64,000 nt of DNA from Membranipora membranacea (Eukaryota; Bryozoa; Gymnolaemata; Cheilostomatida; Membraniporidae): the NCBI GenBank assembly GCA_914767715.1, contig OU612071.1, positions 8,227,493-8,291,492 on the forward strand. The letters run 5' to 3'. Below the pieces are notes generated by a model, which saw only the letters and a program-made list of their open reading frames with translations, did no database searches and had not been told where the DNA came from. How positions within the stretch are numbered: position 1 is the first letter of the stretch; each line of letters starts with the position of its first letter. Both the position numbers and the translations under genes were made by a program. Below, one piece after another: positions 13,401 through 28,400 of the stretch.

Positions 13401-16400
13401 AGTGTTTATGAATCTCAGACTCTGAAAGCAGCAATGTAATGAAAGTAATCAATACCAAACTCGATACTCCATAGGTACTCGTAAGGGTTCTGAAGCGACC
13501 ACCCTATAAATATCAGTTAAGCACTATGGCTATATAACTATGTTACAGAGGCTATAATTATTACTAAGGGTGACAGCAGGTGTCCCATTGAATTGTGAAC
13601 AGCACTGAGGCTATGATATTGGATAACTGAGGCTTGAATTACATTCTTGATTACAACTTGCAATGCAAAAACTAGGCGTTAGTATATCTTAGTTAGTATA
13701 TCTTAGTTGGCGGTGTGAATAAAACTCAGGATATTTAGAGGTGGGAGCGCTGAAGAGCAAGAATCTTTACAGCAAATCCTACCAGAGCTAGACACTCTGA
13801 CGTCTCACCTAATCTGATACCGAAGGAAGGAGAGGAACTGATTGAAGGCATCGATCATTCTCAAATCTTCTACAGCTCTGTTTTCTGTCACCTAGCGTTT
13901 AAACTTTGACGCAACCAACTTCTTCAGAGACAAAACCCGGATAGTCTAATAGCTAATATAGACCGCAATCAACTAGACTGATCACAGCAACTCTTTTGGA
14001 ACGACTTATTTCCTCTTTTCTCTACCTATGGTGTACGTATAGCTGAGTTCAAAATATTTGTCGAATAGTCGATACACAGCAACAGAATACTGAGACCAAA
14101 AACTGACGACTGCAACGATCCTTCCGACGTAACCCCGACAATGGAGATGAGAAAGTATAGTCCGAAGCACAACAGTAAAATCCATCCGCCTGCACCGGCA
14201 GGTATGCCTCAACTTACACTTCAGAAACAGATTACGGTACATAAAGATGTAAATGGAATCGCTATAACAGACGATAACACGATTCTACTAGCCTTAGGTC
14301 AGGGAACACTTGGAGGCTTAGCTACACTGGATATTGAGAGTGAAAATATAGATGTTCATCAGAAAGGTAAGCCAACATTTTAATCTTGGAATGTTCCACC
14401 TCCTTTTCATGAGGCATTTGTTTCTCCCCCCCCCCTCCCATATCACGGTGCATTACTCTTCACATGGCAATGTGCACTGCGATAAAAGTGCACAGTATTG
14501 ATCTTTGAAGGGAGAATTAAGCTTGCTCTGTAGTCACTCACAACTGTAGGTAGCTTCTGAAATAATCAATGTTCATTCTTTATACTTCTCTATGCAGTGT
14601 AGTGTGTCATAGTAAAGGTTATTCCTATAAATAAGTGCGCAAAGGTATAAGTTCCTTGCCATACTAAATTCAAGAAAGAAGCTAACATGTTGTCCATGTG
14701 TTTCCAGGTAGACCATTCAGACAGGTAGGAGTCGGACAAAACGGAATGATCTTCACTTCAACTAAAGACTCAATCCACTCATATACTATGGCAGATCTAT
14801 CTCAAAATAACCCGAATTCGGTGATAACACCAGGACCAAATGTGTGGGGGCTCTGCGCAACGCCCGATGATCAGTTCATCTTTGGAGATTGTCGAGAAAA
14901 GAAAGTCTACAGAAATGGCAAGCAAGGAAACTCAATACTGGTAGAAAAGGTGAGAACAGTTTTCATCTCATCATCTTGTGATATTATTATTTGTTTTGGG
15001 AGTATCTGTTATATTTGGGCTAACAAGATAAGATAAAAATAGCAATTAAACTTAGCCTTAGAGACAGCCAATAGGCAGCATAACAGCTTTGTTTATCTCT
15101 TTAGGTAAACATAGATGGGTTATGGAATCCTTTTACTGGGCCAGCCTAAGTCAACCCCTAAGTATGACTCAGTAACTAGAGTAAAAACAAATTACTTACA
15201 ATTCAAACTGCAGGTCTAAACGCTAGCTAATAATGCCATCGATTACTAAATATCATATAGTTTATCCGAGGTAGGGCAACTCCAAAAAAACACACTCGTC
15301 TCTGTAGTTAGCCATCCGATCACTTACGCAGTCAGACAAGAAGTTCAATGTCAAAAACATCAAATAAAGAATTCTCCCCAGTGGGACTTGAAGCCACCAC
15401 TCCTGCAGTACAAACCGCCTGGCAGTCAAAAGCAAGTGCCCTAACCAAGGAGTTTTACTCCTTGCCCTAACCAACTGTCAATCTCATCATCGCAAGGAGG
15501 ACAACTCAGAACTACTCGAGCCATTTTTTTAAATTTACTGTCATTTTTATACTGCTACAGACGGGTACGAATCACCTGCGCTCAGTCTGGTCTCTGGCCT
15601 GTACCGAGGATAGACTCTATATATCAGACAGGAAAAAGAGACAAGTAGTGTGTATTAGCCTGAAACAGGGCGGAGCTTATATGTGGAGACAAAAACTAGG
15701 ACGTCCGTACCCTAGATACAAGAAAGCTATGGAAGATATGGCCTATAGTGAGTGTGATACAAACATAGACATCGATACATAGATGCCTAACCAGTATTTG
15801 CGGTTTTTGTTATTACTGGTTAACCAAAATCAGTGGTAGGGATAGCCTGTTATCTTGATGAATTTAGATGTCCAGAAAAAGTTCTGTTACGCCCAGATAG
15901 TAGTAAGGATAGTGGGTTAGTTTTTCAGCCAGTCCATTTAATTTCATTCTTGAAAGAAACCCTACCGCTGATTTCTTATATACAGGCGATTGGCGAAAAG
16001 TGGGGCGATTCCCTAGAGCGGTCTAGGTTTCTATTTAGCTCTATTTCTACGGATACAAAGTCAGGGTTATTAACATGTTTTACTTGTTTGTGTCATCTTC
16101 AGAACATCCTGTGAGAGGCAATATGTGCAAGAATCAAACTTAAAATAGAAGTTGGCTTCGGAAAGCACTATGACTATACCCTTAATTCAGTGTATATCTT
16201 CATCAATTATATTGTCTTTCTTCATATAATAATATTGGTTACTTGGCTTTTTCACACCATTTCTGAACTAAGCAGAAGGCAGTCAAATTGAACTGGTCAA
16301 ACCCGTTTGAGCCTCGAGGCATCTTAAATAACCTGGTTTTACGCATGAAGTTAACTCTTGGGTAAAATGTTGTGGTATGAACTGGAGTTGTCTCACCAAA

Positions 16401-19400
16401 AAAACCCATTATGTAGTGCAGACAATTCCAAACCCAATTGAACTGAGTTATTATCTCCCTTTGTAGATTACTTGGGTGGCTTGTGTACGGAGCCTGCAGG
16501 TAATTTATTTGTATGCGACACTGCCAACAACAAACTAGCCTACATTACTAAAGAAGGAGCGATGTCATATTACGATAACCTTGACCTTCAGAGCCCTGCA
16601 CATGTCGCCACTAACGGCAAATCTCTAGTAGTAGTTGATAACCTTACGCTATTGGACTGTGTTGTCAAAGTTTACCAACATAATCAGACGACTTCTCTGT
16701 GATTTGAGGTTTTCAAATTATTGTTGTGAAATGAGAAGCATAATGGAACATAATGTGATATGACGATGAAAATAATCTTAGTATTATAATAAACAACGAG
16801 ATTAGAAAACCGAGAACAATGATTTTGCGCGCTTGCTAGGCAAAGAGAGGTTGCAAAAACCTTTCCAAGCTTAGACCAAGTTTGATTCATTTGCCTGCGT
16901 TTTGGAGTTTCCCTCCCCTCTACTCATAGCTAGCCTGATCCTATGTATAAGGAAACAATCAGCTATTATACAAAAATCTCTGTCATGAGCATTTGTCTGG
17001 GAATTCCATTATCAAAGTGAATGTTGGGATATTTCCAACCTGACATATGCAGACACCAGACAACTAACAACCAAACCAAACTAAAGAATGGTACGGAGGT
17101 ATAAGGTATAAGGTCCTGTAAGAATCTTCCCCACACTGCAAACACCAACTGGACACCACCCACATATCATCGACTATAACACCAGGACAACAACCAGGTA
17201 TCATGACAAAACTTTATGCAATAAAAACAGTCGCTGGCGACAGGTGTTGTAAGACATGTTGTAGGACAGGTCTTACAGCGCTTGAGGCCTGTACAGCATT
17301 GTTCTTAGATACAATACAGAATTGTAATACAGCATATATCGTTAAAAGTCTATTGTTTTTGAGTGCTGTAAGACAAGTTGTGCCGCATGTCTTACAACAC
17401 TCATGTGTTGGATCAGACTAAGTACCTAAAGTTTTTCTTACATTGCAACATGGGCTGCACCAACAAACCCTCTACTATGATTTTTCATAAAACTGGCTAT
17501 TGCCCATACAGAACTGGACTTTTCTGTAATGATCAACTAGATTCAACTAGATCAAAATAACAACCTGGACACCAACAAAACAGGAGCAGAATAAATAATA
17601 TCACACGACCAAAGACATAACTTACTCTTCATCTTCCGAGTCTAAACCACTGAACATGATCAGAGCTAATCCCGGCTCTCTGGTCCTGTTTCCGTCTGAA
17701 GTTTTGCCGCCAGTGCAACCATTAGTCACTGACGCTGTCGGCTTCTGATTGGCTTGTGAGGCCATGGTAGGATTCTTATGGGCTGGTACACCCACTTGTC
17801 CAGTCTGATAAGCTACGTTGGGACTATTTTGAGAGTCAAATCCATTATTTTGTAGACGGCCATTGCAGCCATGATAATCCGACAATTCCTCATTTTGTGG
17901 ACAGTGACCGTTCTTAGGTAAGAGATCGACATTTTGAGATTCCCTGCAAGCAGATTTTCCAACTGGAGGTTTTAACAGCGTACACTGGTTGTTGTTCAAC
18001 TCCATTTCCTCATGGAAGACCGTCAAAGAGTCACTTTGGTCTGCAAAGTGTTGCATGGCAGCGGAGAGCTATGGCAGTGCAAGTTCCCTGAAGTTCAAAC
18101 TATGATGATTCTAAGTTCGATCTATGTTGATTCTATGTTGATTCTATGTTGACTCTACCAACCTCTGCACAGAATCACAATATAATATCCGTATTATCCA
18201 GTCCTGTCTATACGGAGGAGTTCATACAAACTTCTAAGAGGTGGTGCCTATACTGAGCTTTGTCCCGATAATAAATTCTATCACTGCTCAATAATAATTG
18301 GAAACATTCCAAGATAATGCGACGCAATATTCCCTCGTCTTTTACGCAACCACAGTCTATAGAACTTTCTGGCAGCATATATTATCCGCTGAAAGTCTCT
18401 TGACGGCAAGATCAAGCACCTAATTCCGGCGTCAAATGTTACTTCATCGATGTAGAAATATCCAGCAAGTTGTGCAGACATACACATAAATACACACCAA
18501 ATTAAGTGCAGCTTCACCAATTGACAACTACTTCATATATTGATTGACGCACTATTAGTTACAACTTGTCAAGTTGTTTTATATAATTCCTTCACATTTA
18601 ATTACAGACTATTATTATTTTGATAATGACTGCTAAGTTGTTTGTACCTGAGGCTAAGAATTAAATCCTGATCCCGACAGCCGATGAAGACATAGAAATT
18701 TATATCCGCTTGCTGACTTCGCAAAGTTTGCTGACTTGTATTATGTCGACTGCTGTTGTTTTGTTACCCAGAAATATCACCAGAGTTGGGACTTAGTAGT
18801 TACCTATACGCTCTGACCTGCAATTCTGATAATCGCTGGCTTCAATAATTCAGAGAATTGATCTTACAGATTATCGAATTATCGTCCTTCTGTCCAACTT
18901 CTGACTAGTTTCCACAGATGTAAGAAAACACGAATAATATATGTATGTACCAGTCACTGATATAGTCCTGAAGTTCTTTGCTTCTGTGGAAGCTCTATGA
19001 AGAGTTTGCAGTAAAGTTACGTACGGTCTGTGGAACACTAAGCGTGTTGAGACAATTGGAAATATTGCCCTCTTCGCCGACTGGGTGATAACGCAAATAT
19101 CCAGTCAATAATATAGTTGTGTCAATAAAACTTGCTGAAATATTCTCGTGGTCATGAATATATAAAGTTTGCAGCAAAAATGAGCTTTACTGTCCACTTA
19201 GAAGTAAATATCCCAAGACAACAAGCAGGTATCCATGGAGACGCACGATCAGCAGAGGAAGCGTTATCAGTAATTACGTCGACAAGGAATCCACTTTCCA
19301 CTTTTCTTGTCAAAACAATTATTAGTTGAGTTGCTGTAAGACTAGGTGTAATGATTGAGCAGAATTATGACAACTTCAGAGATACTGTCAGCTAATGCGA

Positions 19401-22400
19401 TCGATCAATCGCTGTTGCCTCTGATGTGAGGACAAAACGCTGATGACCAATGAAAAGTGTCACAGCTTGGCAAATGCTCTCTAAGTTGATAGAGCAGATT
19501 GTTGATGACTGATGTGAGCAGTGTATCCTCAACTGTAGAGGAAAAATAACTTTACCAAATTTCACTGCCGCTGCCGATGGAATGCCATGAGTAAAGTCCT
19601 AGGTGTGGTCCTATGAAGTCCAAAAACTGCCCGGATTTTACGATGCTTCCTTCGCCTCCTCCTAACTAACTCTTGAATACGATTATTGCTGTTTAGACGC
19701 AGCTTTTGTATTCCTGATGTTTATCTGATCGAAGCTCCTTCACAAAGTGAAAACTAGCTAATTTAGATACAGATCAGTCAAACAGATCTCACTATACGAT
19801 AATACTTATCAGACGAGCCCCTACTTCAATAAATATGCTGTTTGTCCCGGCAGTATACAAGCTTGTCAAGTGTGTTACTGTTGTAGCTACTTAACTGCAG
19901 ATATTGCATAGTGAGATTTTCAAGTTTGACTTGCACTTAACGTTCAAACAAGACAATGATAGGTCTTTGCAATTTGTCACAAATATCCATATTTAGCTAG
20001 TGCATGAATAAGGGAATATAATATTATGGGACGTGTGCAGTGTGTATTAAATTTGTATGTGGGAATCCAGGTGATTCAATGAGTCTGTTGATTTTAATGT
20101 TGAGTCCATGAGGACATTCTCATTCATAGCTGTGCAGTCAGCCAGAATATCTAACAAATCTTGATTTGTACTGGACAATAGGAGATCTATGACACATCAG
20201 CAGCAAGTGCCTGATATTGAAGCAGGCCTGTAGTTTAAGGGGCTGCAGGGAGGCACTGCTTCCTATAGAATGTTAAATAGGGTGACCTTAAAATGCTATA
20301 ATTGAATATTCCATGTCAGAATCAGCTATTCTGGGACTTTATTTAGGCTATTTATTTCATTCTAACGGTTTGGAAGCAGGGGCCTGAGGTATCAATATCC
20401 AGCTCTAAAAGATTTCCGCCTCCCTTATCTAGTTTTGTTAACTACGGCCCTGTCTGATATTGAAGGGATCACTTTGCTCAACGAATGAAAGTTTGGATGA
20501 ACATTATGTGCAGGAATTTAATTGATATGCAATGTCATGAATGACATGGATACTAGGAGTGGCCCATGAATTTAATGCGGATGTTGTGCAGCTAACAAAT
20601 ATAAAAGGAAAATTATGTCTAGCTTAGATTGTTCTCAAAGATGTAAAGCGTCCAGGTCTGAAGGCTTCGGAATTATAGAGTGACTTATTTACCAATAAAC
20701 TATAATTTCAGAGTAACAAGGGCCATCGAATTTGTAATTAGAAGTTTGTCACAACCAATTTTTTAGGGTCTCAACGTAGACGGAACCCACACTTATTGGC
20801 AAACACGATATGATATACATTTCTTAATCAATGACACGTCTTTGTAAGAGAGGCCTTGCTTAACCATCCCTAAAAACACAGGTTTGAAGCCAAAGAACGA
20901 ACTGGTATGCAACAAAAACCACAAACACTTTCAGCAACAAAATCAGGAGTTGGCTGCCCACAAAGTAATGGGGGCACAACTAAAAAATTTGAGTGTTTTA
21001 ATTTCAAGATTGCAACTTTCAGCAGGGAGGTCTGTGCTTAGTCTAAGCACCTATTCATAACCCACACATAATTTAAAGGCATTTAACCTGCTTCAACTGC
21101 CAGAACTGCAATAGCTTAAACTGTCACATCGCAAATTCAATAGTCAGCCAGGGATGGCCTAATACATTCATCTACATTTAAATCTTTTAGAATAATAGCC
21201 AGAAGAATGACCACGCTTCCAAATAAAAAACACCATCCGTCTAAAAGACCTCCGCGTGATGACCTGACCGCAAACTAACTTAGTAACACCAACACATAAA
21301 ATCATCTGACCAATAAACTCATTGATCTGAGAGAGGAGCAACTATCACTATGGTTCCATGGATCGATTATGTAAGGATTTCGGTAGTAATCGCCCCATGG
21401 AAATGGCATTAAAGTCAAATTCCGATTGTGACGAATGACTTTTTGGACGCGAATATCCAAACCGTGTTTATTCGACCAATAACCTAATTGGCGTCGTGGC
21501 TGAATGGTTAGCTGCCCTTGCACACAATGCCTTCAAAGGGATTTCACGAGGGAGGCCGGGGTTCAAGTCTCGGCCGCGGCAGATCCTTTTCATGATTTTC
21601 CCATCATGGGAATGGTTAGAATCCACTGGATTCTAACCATTCGAAATTGGAGTGAACCACAAAATCGACCCATGGAACCATAGTGATTATCTGTTCAATT
21701 TGGGTGACCAATTAGATTCAAGCAAAACGACAAGACCAATACAAATTGGTTGGTAGACAATTTCAGGTGTTCAGAAATATCAGGCTGGTTACTCTTGCCA
21801 AAAATACTGAGATTAAAGTTAAGTCCTTCACTCAGGTTGAGTTTACACCCTTCAGAACCTTGTAGTCTTGTTCAAACATTTATCCCGAACCCATACAAAG
21901 GAACTACATCTTCCCCTTTCAGCAGCTTACATAATGTGAGTGACAAAATAAACCAACCAACACACTTAGATCTACAATACTGCAGCCTTCGGCCTGGTAT
22001 GATATGACCTTTCAATCTTGTTTCAACCGATGGAATGTATACTAGCCCATATTTACCTTGATCCTCTGTGGCTTGACTTGAATAACCCGAGCATTTTTTT
22101 AATCCAGTTAGTTTGATAAATAATCCAGTCGGCAAATCAAATCCAAGCTTATAGTAGTAAAACTTTTCCCAGCGACGCACAGCTAACCCACAGAAATAAA
22201 CAATTAATTTCAGATGAACTATCCACAAGATCGCTCTGACACCACTATAGTAGTTTGTGAGATGATATTAGAGATTGTCTCTAAGAAAGTATGTATATCT
22301 GTAGTAGTATCGATAATCCAGTCAACTAGTCAAAGAGTCGAATCCAAGCTTTTAGTAGTAAACTTTTCTCTGCGACGACTCACAGCCAACACACAGAAAT

Positions 22401-25400
22401 ATACAACTGATGGTCAATCTGCTAGATTTGCACTGACAACAGTATAGTTCTTGAGATGATAGTAGAGATTGTCTCTTAGAATGTTAGCATCTCTCTCTAT
22501 AGTATTGGGACACAAAGAGCTGCAGGGGTGTTGAAATGTCAGATCTCTGTGTTGATAAAGTCGAGAATAACAGTTTTTGTCAAAGACAAGATAAGTATCA
22601 ACAGTGACAGTGTAGTTATATTGTCTTTGGCTCCAGGGGATTCTGGGATTGTTTGTCTTTGTAATGTTTACAAATATAGATGTTCCTCACTTATTTGTGA
22701 TGCAGTATTGTCAGATGGACTGAATACTCAGTGGTATTGAAGTGTGATTGACATTAACTTCTACCCACAGCCAGTTTGTCCTTCCTTGTTGGATTTGTTT
22801 TGATACTTTGTTATAAGCCTTGGTGTCAAACTTCTTTTGTTTAGACTAGAAAGCTGAATTTTCCCCCCTCAGTTGTGACAAATCTCTTATTTATGACAGT
22901 ACTCTATCCTCCCTTGCTGCTGCTGAGTTTGTTTTGAATTTCTTTGTAGCAGGCTAAAGTACAAAAGTTGTATGGATGCCCTTTAACCCGAGCTGCTTGT
23001 CGAATAGTCCAAGTGTTTCTCTGTGACAAACTAAACCGCGTAAGAACTATCTGATCGAAAATTAGCTTCCGCAATCTGGCAGGAGCGACCTGACGAGATT
23101 GGCATCAAGCAAGAAGTATTCCACACCTAAATGTGCTCAACTTGTCAGCTGTCGTGCTTGTTTTAATTTTCCTGATTAAAGTAGCATAGAAGATGAACTT
23201 TTACTCGAGCTGCTTGTCAAGTAATCCAAGAACTATTTTTCATGTAACAAACTTATCCACATAAGAAATGTTCGATCGAAGATTTACCTCCGCAGTCGGA
23301 CGAGATTCCTATCAGGCGAGAAGTACCCTCTGTCAACTTTCTACACCTAACTGTGCCTAGATGAATATCACTGCTGATGTCAACAGATGTACTCACGGCA
23401 GTCAGGGGTATAATTTAGTCAGTGTAAGTTGTAATTTCACTCTGATGACTGGAGTGCAGAGTGTAATCGTTATGAGTGCTGTGTGAATTAGCCTATCAGT
23501 TAAAAGTGTAAAAGTAATCTACAGCAGCGTCTAATAAAACCCAGACATTAATTTGGCATCAAGAATGTTTTCATCAATAATAATAACAGATATATAGAGT
23601 TAGTCAGCGAGGCAGATGTGAGGAGTAGTATTTGCTAATAGAAGCAGCAGCTGACCTTGAACTTTGCAAGCTTCAATTTTTGGCGAAGTCAGGAAGCGAA
23701 ATATGTGATGTCGCTTCCTCACCACCGAATAGTAGGACTCAAATTCAGGCGGCAGCACAAAATATATTCTTCATTTAAGGTTGTAGAATGTTGTTCTTAG
23801 TTGATAGTATAATAGACCAAGATGTTAGAGGGTTGAGTGAAACTTTGTCTAGTTTCAAGGCTACAAATCCATAGTAATAAGCGACAAACCTTGAAGCAGA
23901 TATTACACTGAGCACAGCACTATTCCAGAAGATATCGGTGTTGAACTTTATGACTAATTAATTTCTCCTCTTTGCCTAATTAGTCCCTAATTGAAGTCAG
24001 GCTCAGCAGCTTATTACACAAACAAAACATTCGATGTAAACAGAGCTGATTTATCCCTCAAGATCGGATGTCGAGTCCGTCCGACACTCCAGCAGAGTGC
24101 TTGCTGGATTTTGAGTAGTGGTGTTAGCTTTGCAAGAAATCCTGGAGCGAAATACTGACTGTATAAGTGCAGTAAAGTGGGCGGTAGCTGATATCCAAAC
24201 AAGATTCGATGCAGATTCCCAGCAGAAGAAGGTCGGCTGCAATTCTCTACTGACACGACCACTTAAAATACTTCGAGTGCTGCCGATTCTTAAAAGGCAA
24301 GAATGCCAGCAAGAGAAATTCCGAGAGCTATTGTCCGAAGAGTGCTCAGAATTAATAATGCCAAACTTGAAATCAGACGTGACTAGTTATCGATGACAAT
24401 AATATTGTGATTCTGGGTTGGAACTGTCATCAATTATTTCAATAAAGATGTCATTATAGAGATAGAGACAGCTGACAAAATAATCAAACAAACCACATTA
24501 TAGCCTGGCTTCTTGTGTAGAAATGTTATCTCGCTAAGGGCTTCATAGGAAACATCTTATAGCATATTGGGTTTTTGTGTAAGAGCTAAGGCTACTGATT
24601 TCAAGGCAGCTAAGAAAAGTTTAGTAGGGGGCGCATAAGTACCAATATAAGGAGCTCAGTTGAAAACCACAGCCAAAACAATGAATATCACAGACTGAAG
24701 AAACCTTCTGTTGATGTATTTCCCACACAGCTTTACTGTGAATGCACTCTGTAGAAACATCAAACCGACCCGCATAACAAGTTCATCAGACCACAAAATA
24801 AAGTATTATCTATGTTCTCTTTCTTATCTCGGCATAAAAGCAGCAAGGAAACACATCTAACCTTTTCAACACTGGTAGCTTGACCACAAAACACCAAGCC
24901 AGAGTCCATGGATATCTATCATCTCTGACCAAGTTGCAGCTGAGGGTGGCCAGGCCAAGGAAGTTGGAGGCAATAACACAAAATAATATACTATCATACT
25001 CTATTACATTAGAATTAGTAGTATAGTCAAAGATTATAAATAGTCATAGTCATTGGTATAGTTCTCTATAATAGACATTGCTCAGAGTTTAATTGATGTT
25101 GATATCTCATTTCTAACACCCAAGGAAGTATTAAGTAGAATCTAAGTGAATAGTTTGAGCTGATCTACAACTTATAATATACAGCATTGGAAGGGCGGCC
25201 AATGCTCAAGGCTCAAACAAGTTATCTACCAGTGTCGATCGGATGATTGTACTGTTGCAATATCCTCATACGGTCATAAACCAAACACCAAACCTGATTC
25301 TATGGCATGGATGGAAAGTTTCCATGTGAATGTAGAGACTGCGACCAAACAGGGCAATGGGGATCGTGCCGTCTTTCACCATTGTTGTAAGAAGTACAAA

Positions 25401-28400
25401 CATAGCCTGAGTTCACAAGATGTCATGTTGTGGTGGCTGGGTATCCACCATCGCCCCAATAAAACAGCTTAGGAACTAAAGCTAAGTAAGGTGTTGTGAT
25501 GACTCACTTTTTCATTCTTTTAGCGTTATATTTGACTTTATTAGATTCGTCTAGCAGCGCCTGAGCAGACTCCGGGTCACTGTACAATCCACAAACCCTG
25601 TCCTGGAAGTACTAAAATAAAGAGAGGCTCAAATTACAAAGATAGCATAGAAAGGGGCGAAAATACAGCGAAAATAATAAGGGAGGCGAAGTAACCTACT
25701 TTTAGCATTAAGAAAATATAACTAAATATGCTTGTTTTCAGGGTGATTAAATTTACAAAGAGACATAGGCGGCAATTGCCTTGGAAAAAGTACAATAGTG
25801 TAAGCTTAGTTTAAGCAGGGAGGGTGGGAGGGCTTAAACTTTGGCGGGATAGCCGGTAGCAGCATTTCATTATGATTATCATGATGAAATGTCACAATCA
25901 GCTATCCCGACACAGTTTAAGCGCTTAAACTAAGAGAGAGAAGTGAAATAGAAAAGATAACTTAGAGAGAGAGGCAAAATTACTTACTTTTACAGACGAA
26001 AAAATGAATTTAAATACGCTTGTTTTAGGTTGCATTGCAGCCGTTTGAGCACTGAGACTTTTAAATTCAATACAGACAGACATGGACGGCAATTGCATTG
26101 GAAACTCTGCAATGGTCTTAGTTACAAGGAAATATTCCTTGACAAATATAATTCCGCCTAAATTCCCAACGAGTGGACAAATCTCACACAATCTTATCAA
26201 AATGGTAATCGCAAACAGGTTGACGCGTTCCATTTTACTGCAGCTCTACATTGTTTTGACATTGCAGCGCAGATCTCACTTTCCCAAACCCAAAACAATA
26301 ACAATTTAGCATGTGAATACATGCTTAGTTTGAGCTCGAACATTGCCCAGATCGCTGGCAGGAGCATTTCATTGTTGTTTATAGTAAAATGCTACAACCG
26401 TCAACCCAGGCAACGTGTCAGCACTCAAAACAATACATTGTGATATTTCAGAGACTGCAATGCACCCCATAGCATAAGCCTAACGCTCCAAACTTAGTAC
26501 AGCAAGGTTAAAAATCTATACCTGTCAACGCACTTACTACATTGTTAGGAAAGCCCAATTAGTATCATCTACTAAACTTCTCAAATTACAACATTTAGAA
26601 ACGAAAACTCACTCATGACTTAGCAAAAATAGTGCATACTAGCGGCACTAGTAGATAGTAGATTATGCTGATTCAGTAACTAACAACCCTGCACACATTG
26701 AGGGTTGCTAATTAAAAGCACAACCTACTAAACAAGATGGTGTGTACATAAAGGAATATTTTAGTTTTGCAAAGATGCATCGGTAATTCTATATCAGCTA
26801 TTCAATTCGTCTGCATTGAAAATATGATACAGCTCATACAAAAAATGTTAAGTTGTTTTCATTGTAAGCAAAGAATTTGAAGGTTTGCCAAAATTTAGAT
26901 TTGCAGTTCAAGGCTAACCTGGCATCATGACAAAGGAGAAGTATATTTTATTGATGAATATCCCATTGCAGAAATTGAGCCGTCTAGTGACATTTAAACC
27001 AATGAACTCCCTTGGACTTTAAATAGCTGAATTTTTGACTAGCTAACACTCTCTTTGCAATTTACAGACTCCCACCTTGGCTAATCAGAATTTATTGCTA
27101 GCCAACATTAATTCATCCCAATCAACCAAATTAAACTGTAGCCATTATTAACTACTCTAGGTTATGATTTATTTAAACAAATGAACTCTCTTGGACACAA
27201 AAGCCAGCAAGCATCTATTAACAGGCAATATTAAGTTGTCTCATAACTAGCCAAATTAAACTGTAGCTAATATTATTTCCTCTATGTTATAACTTCCACT
27301 CACCAGTAGCATGCCTTCCATATCCATACAGAGTAAGTCAGATTCTCCTAATAAGAGCATACCGACTCCTATCCTGAATATTATCTCCATTCCCTAAAAC
27401 AATAGAGATATAGCATTGATGAGAAAAAGATTCAAACGCTTTCATTCCTTTATTGAAATATATTGATAGTTGCGACATAGGTGTGTAAGAAATAACAGGT
27501 ATCAACATTGGTCAATAATACATGTTTTACCTTCAACCTTTTTGTTTCAAGTGTGAAGTAAATGGGGTCAAACAGATTCTTATATTTTGTTGATGACACA
27601 TCAAGATTTGTCCCCTCATTGATTACTTTACCAAAAAGTTAGACAACTCTGAATTGCAAACATCATTCCAATTCTAAAATTTGTGTATCTACATTATTTA
27701 GTATTGTTGATTGTTTGCACAGCTGTTGCTGAATCTCACAGGTATTATATAAACAAAGCCAAAGGTCTCCATCTTCTTAGGTTTACTACCACTGGGAAGA
27801 AACCATAAAAATCATAATAAACGAAAAACTGAAGCAATTCTGCAAACTATATAACAGGTGATTTGATAGTTATTGGCTTTCTAAGTTGATTTAACTGCAG
27901 CATTATGATACTTTCTTTCACATGCCTATTTACCATAATCAATGATTTAAATGATATGCCATTATAATCACAGAGCCTTTTAAAACCAATTATAAACTGT
28001 CTTTGACGGATTTGTCGTATCTTATCTTACCTCTAATAGAAATCTATCCATGATTCTGAATGACAGCTCCAGCGGTAGCTGAGTAGTAAAAAGAGTGAGG
28101 AACCATCCGCTGGCGTACATAGAGGTATGTAAACTCTGAGCCTGAAAGTGCTGGTATAACGGCGCTGAGTGCTCCTAACAACAAAAGTTAACAAACAAAA
28201 GCTGAATTTACTTTATCAATTAATATGTGATGTGTCGTAACGCATATCACTGAGATTGGATATGGAGTCGGTGGTTAAATTGGCAAAGTAGAGAAACCTT
28301 CAAACGTTGCAAGAAGGTATGAGTACCATGCGGCACTCAAGCCAAGTGCTCCTGCAACAAAAAGATAAACAAGGCTTTACTTTTGATTCACTTGATAGTC

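Noticed and set aside
18281-18520. Minus-strand 79-codon open frame with a signal-peptide-like start and a Lys/Arg-rich end, looking like a small secreted peptide gene.
   Set aside because: No family resemblance, no splice or poly(A) support, and it lies directly upstream of the stronger candidate first exon. Chance is likely in AT-rich DNA.
24118-24396. Plus-strand open frame of 92 codons.
   Set aside because: Overlaps the possible retroelement relic read on the other strand; neither reading is strong, and this one resembles nothing I know.
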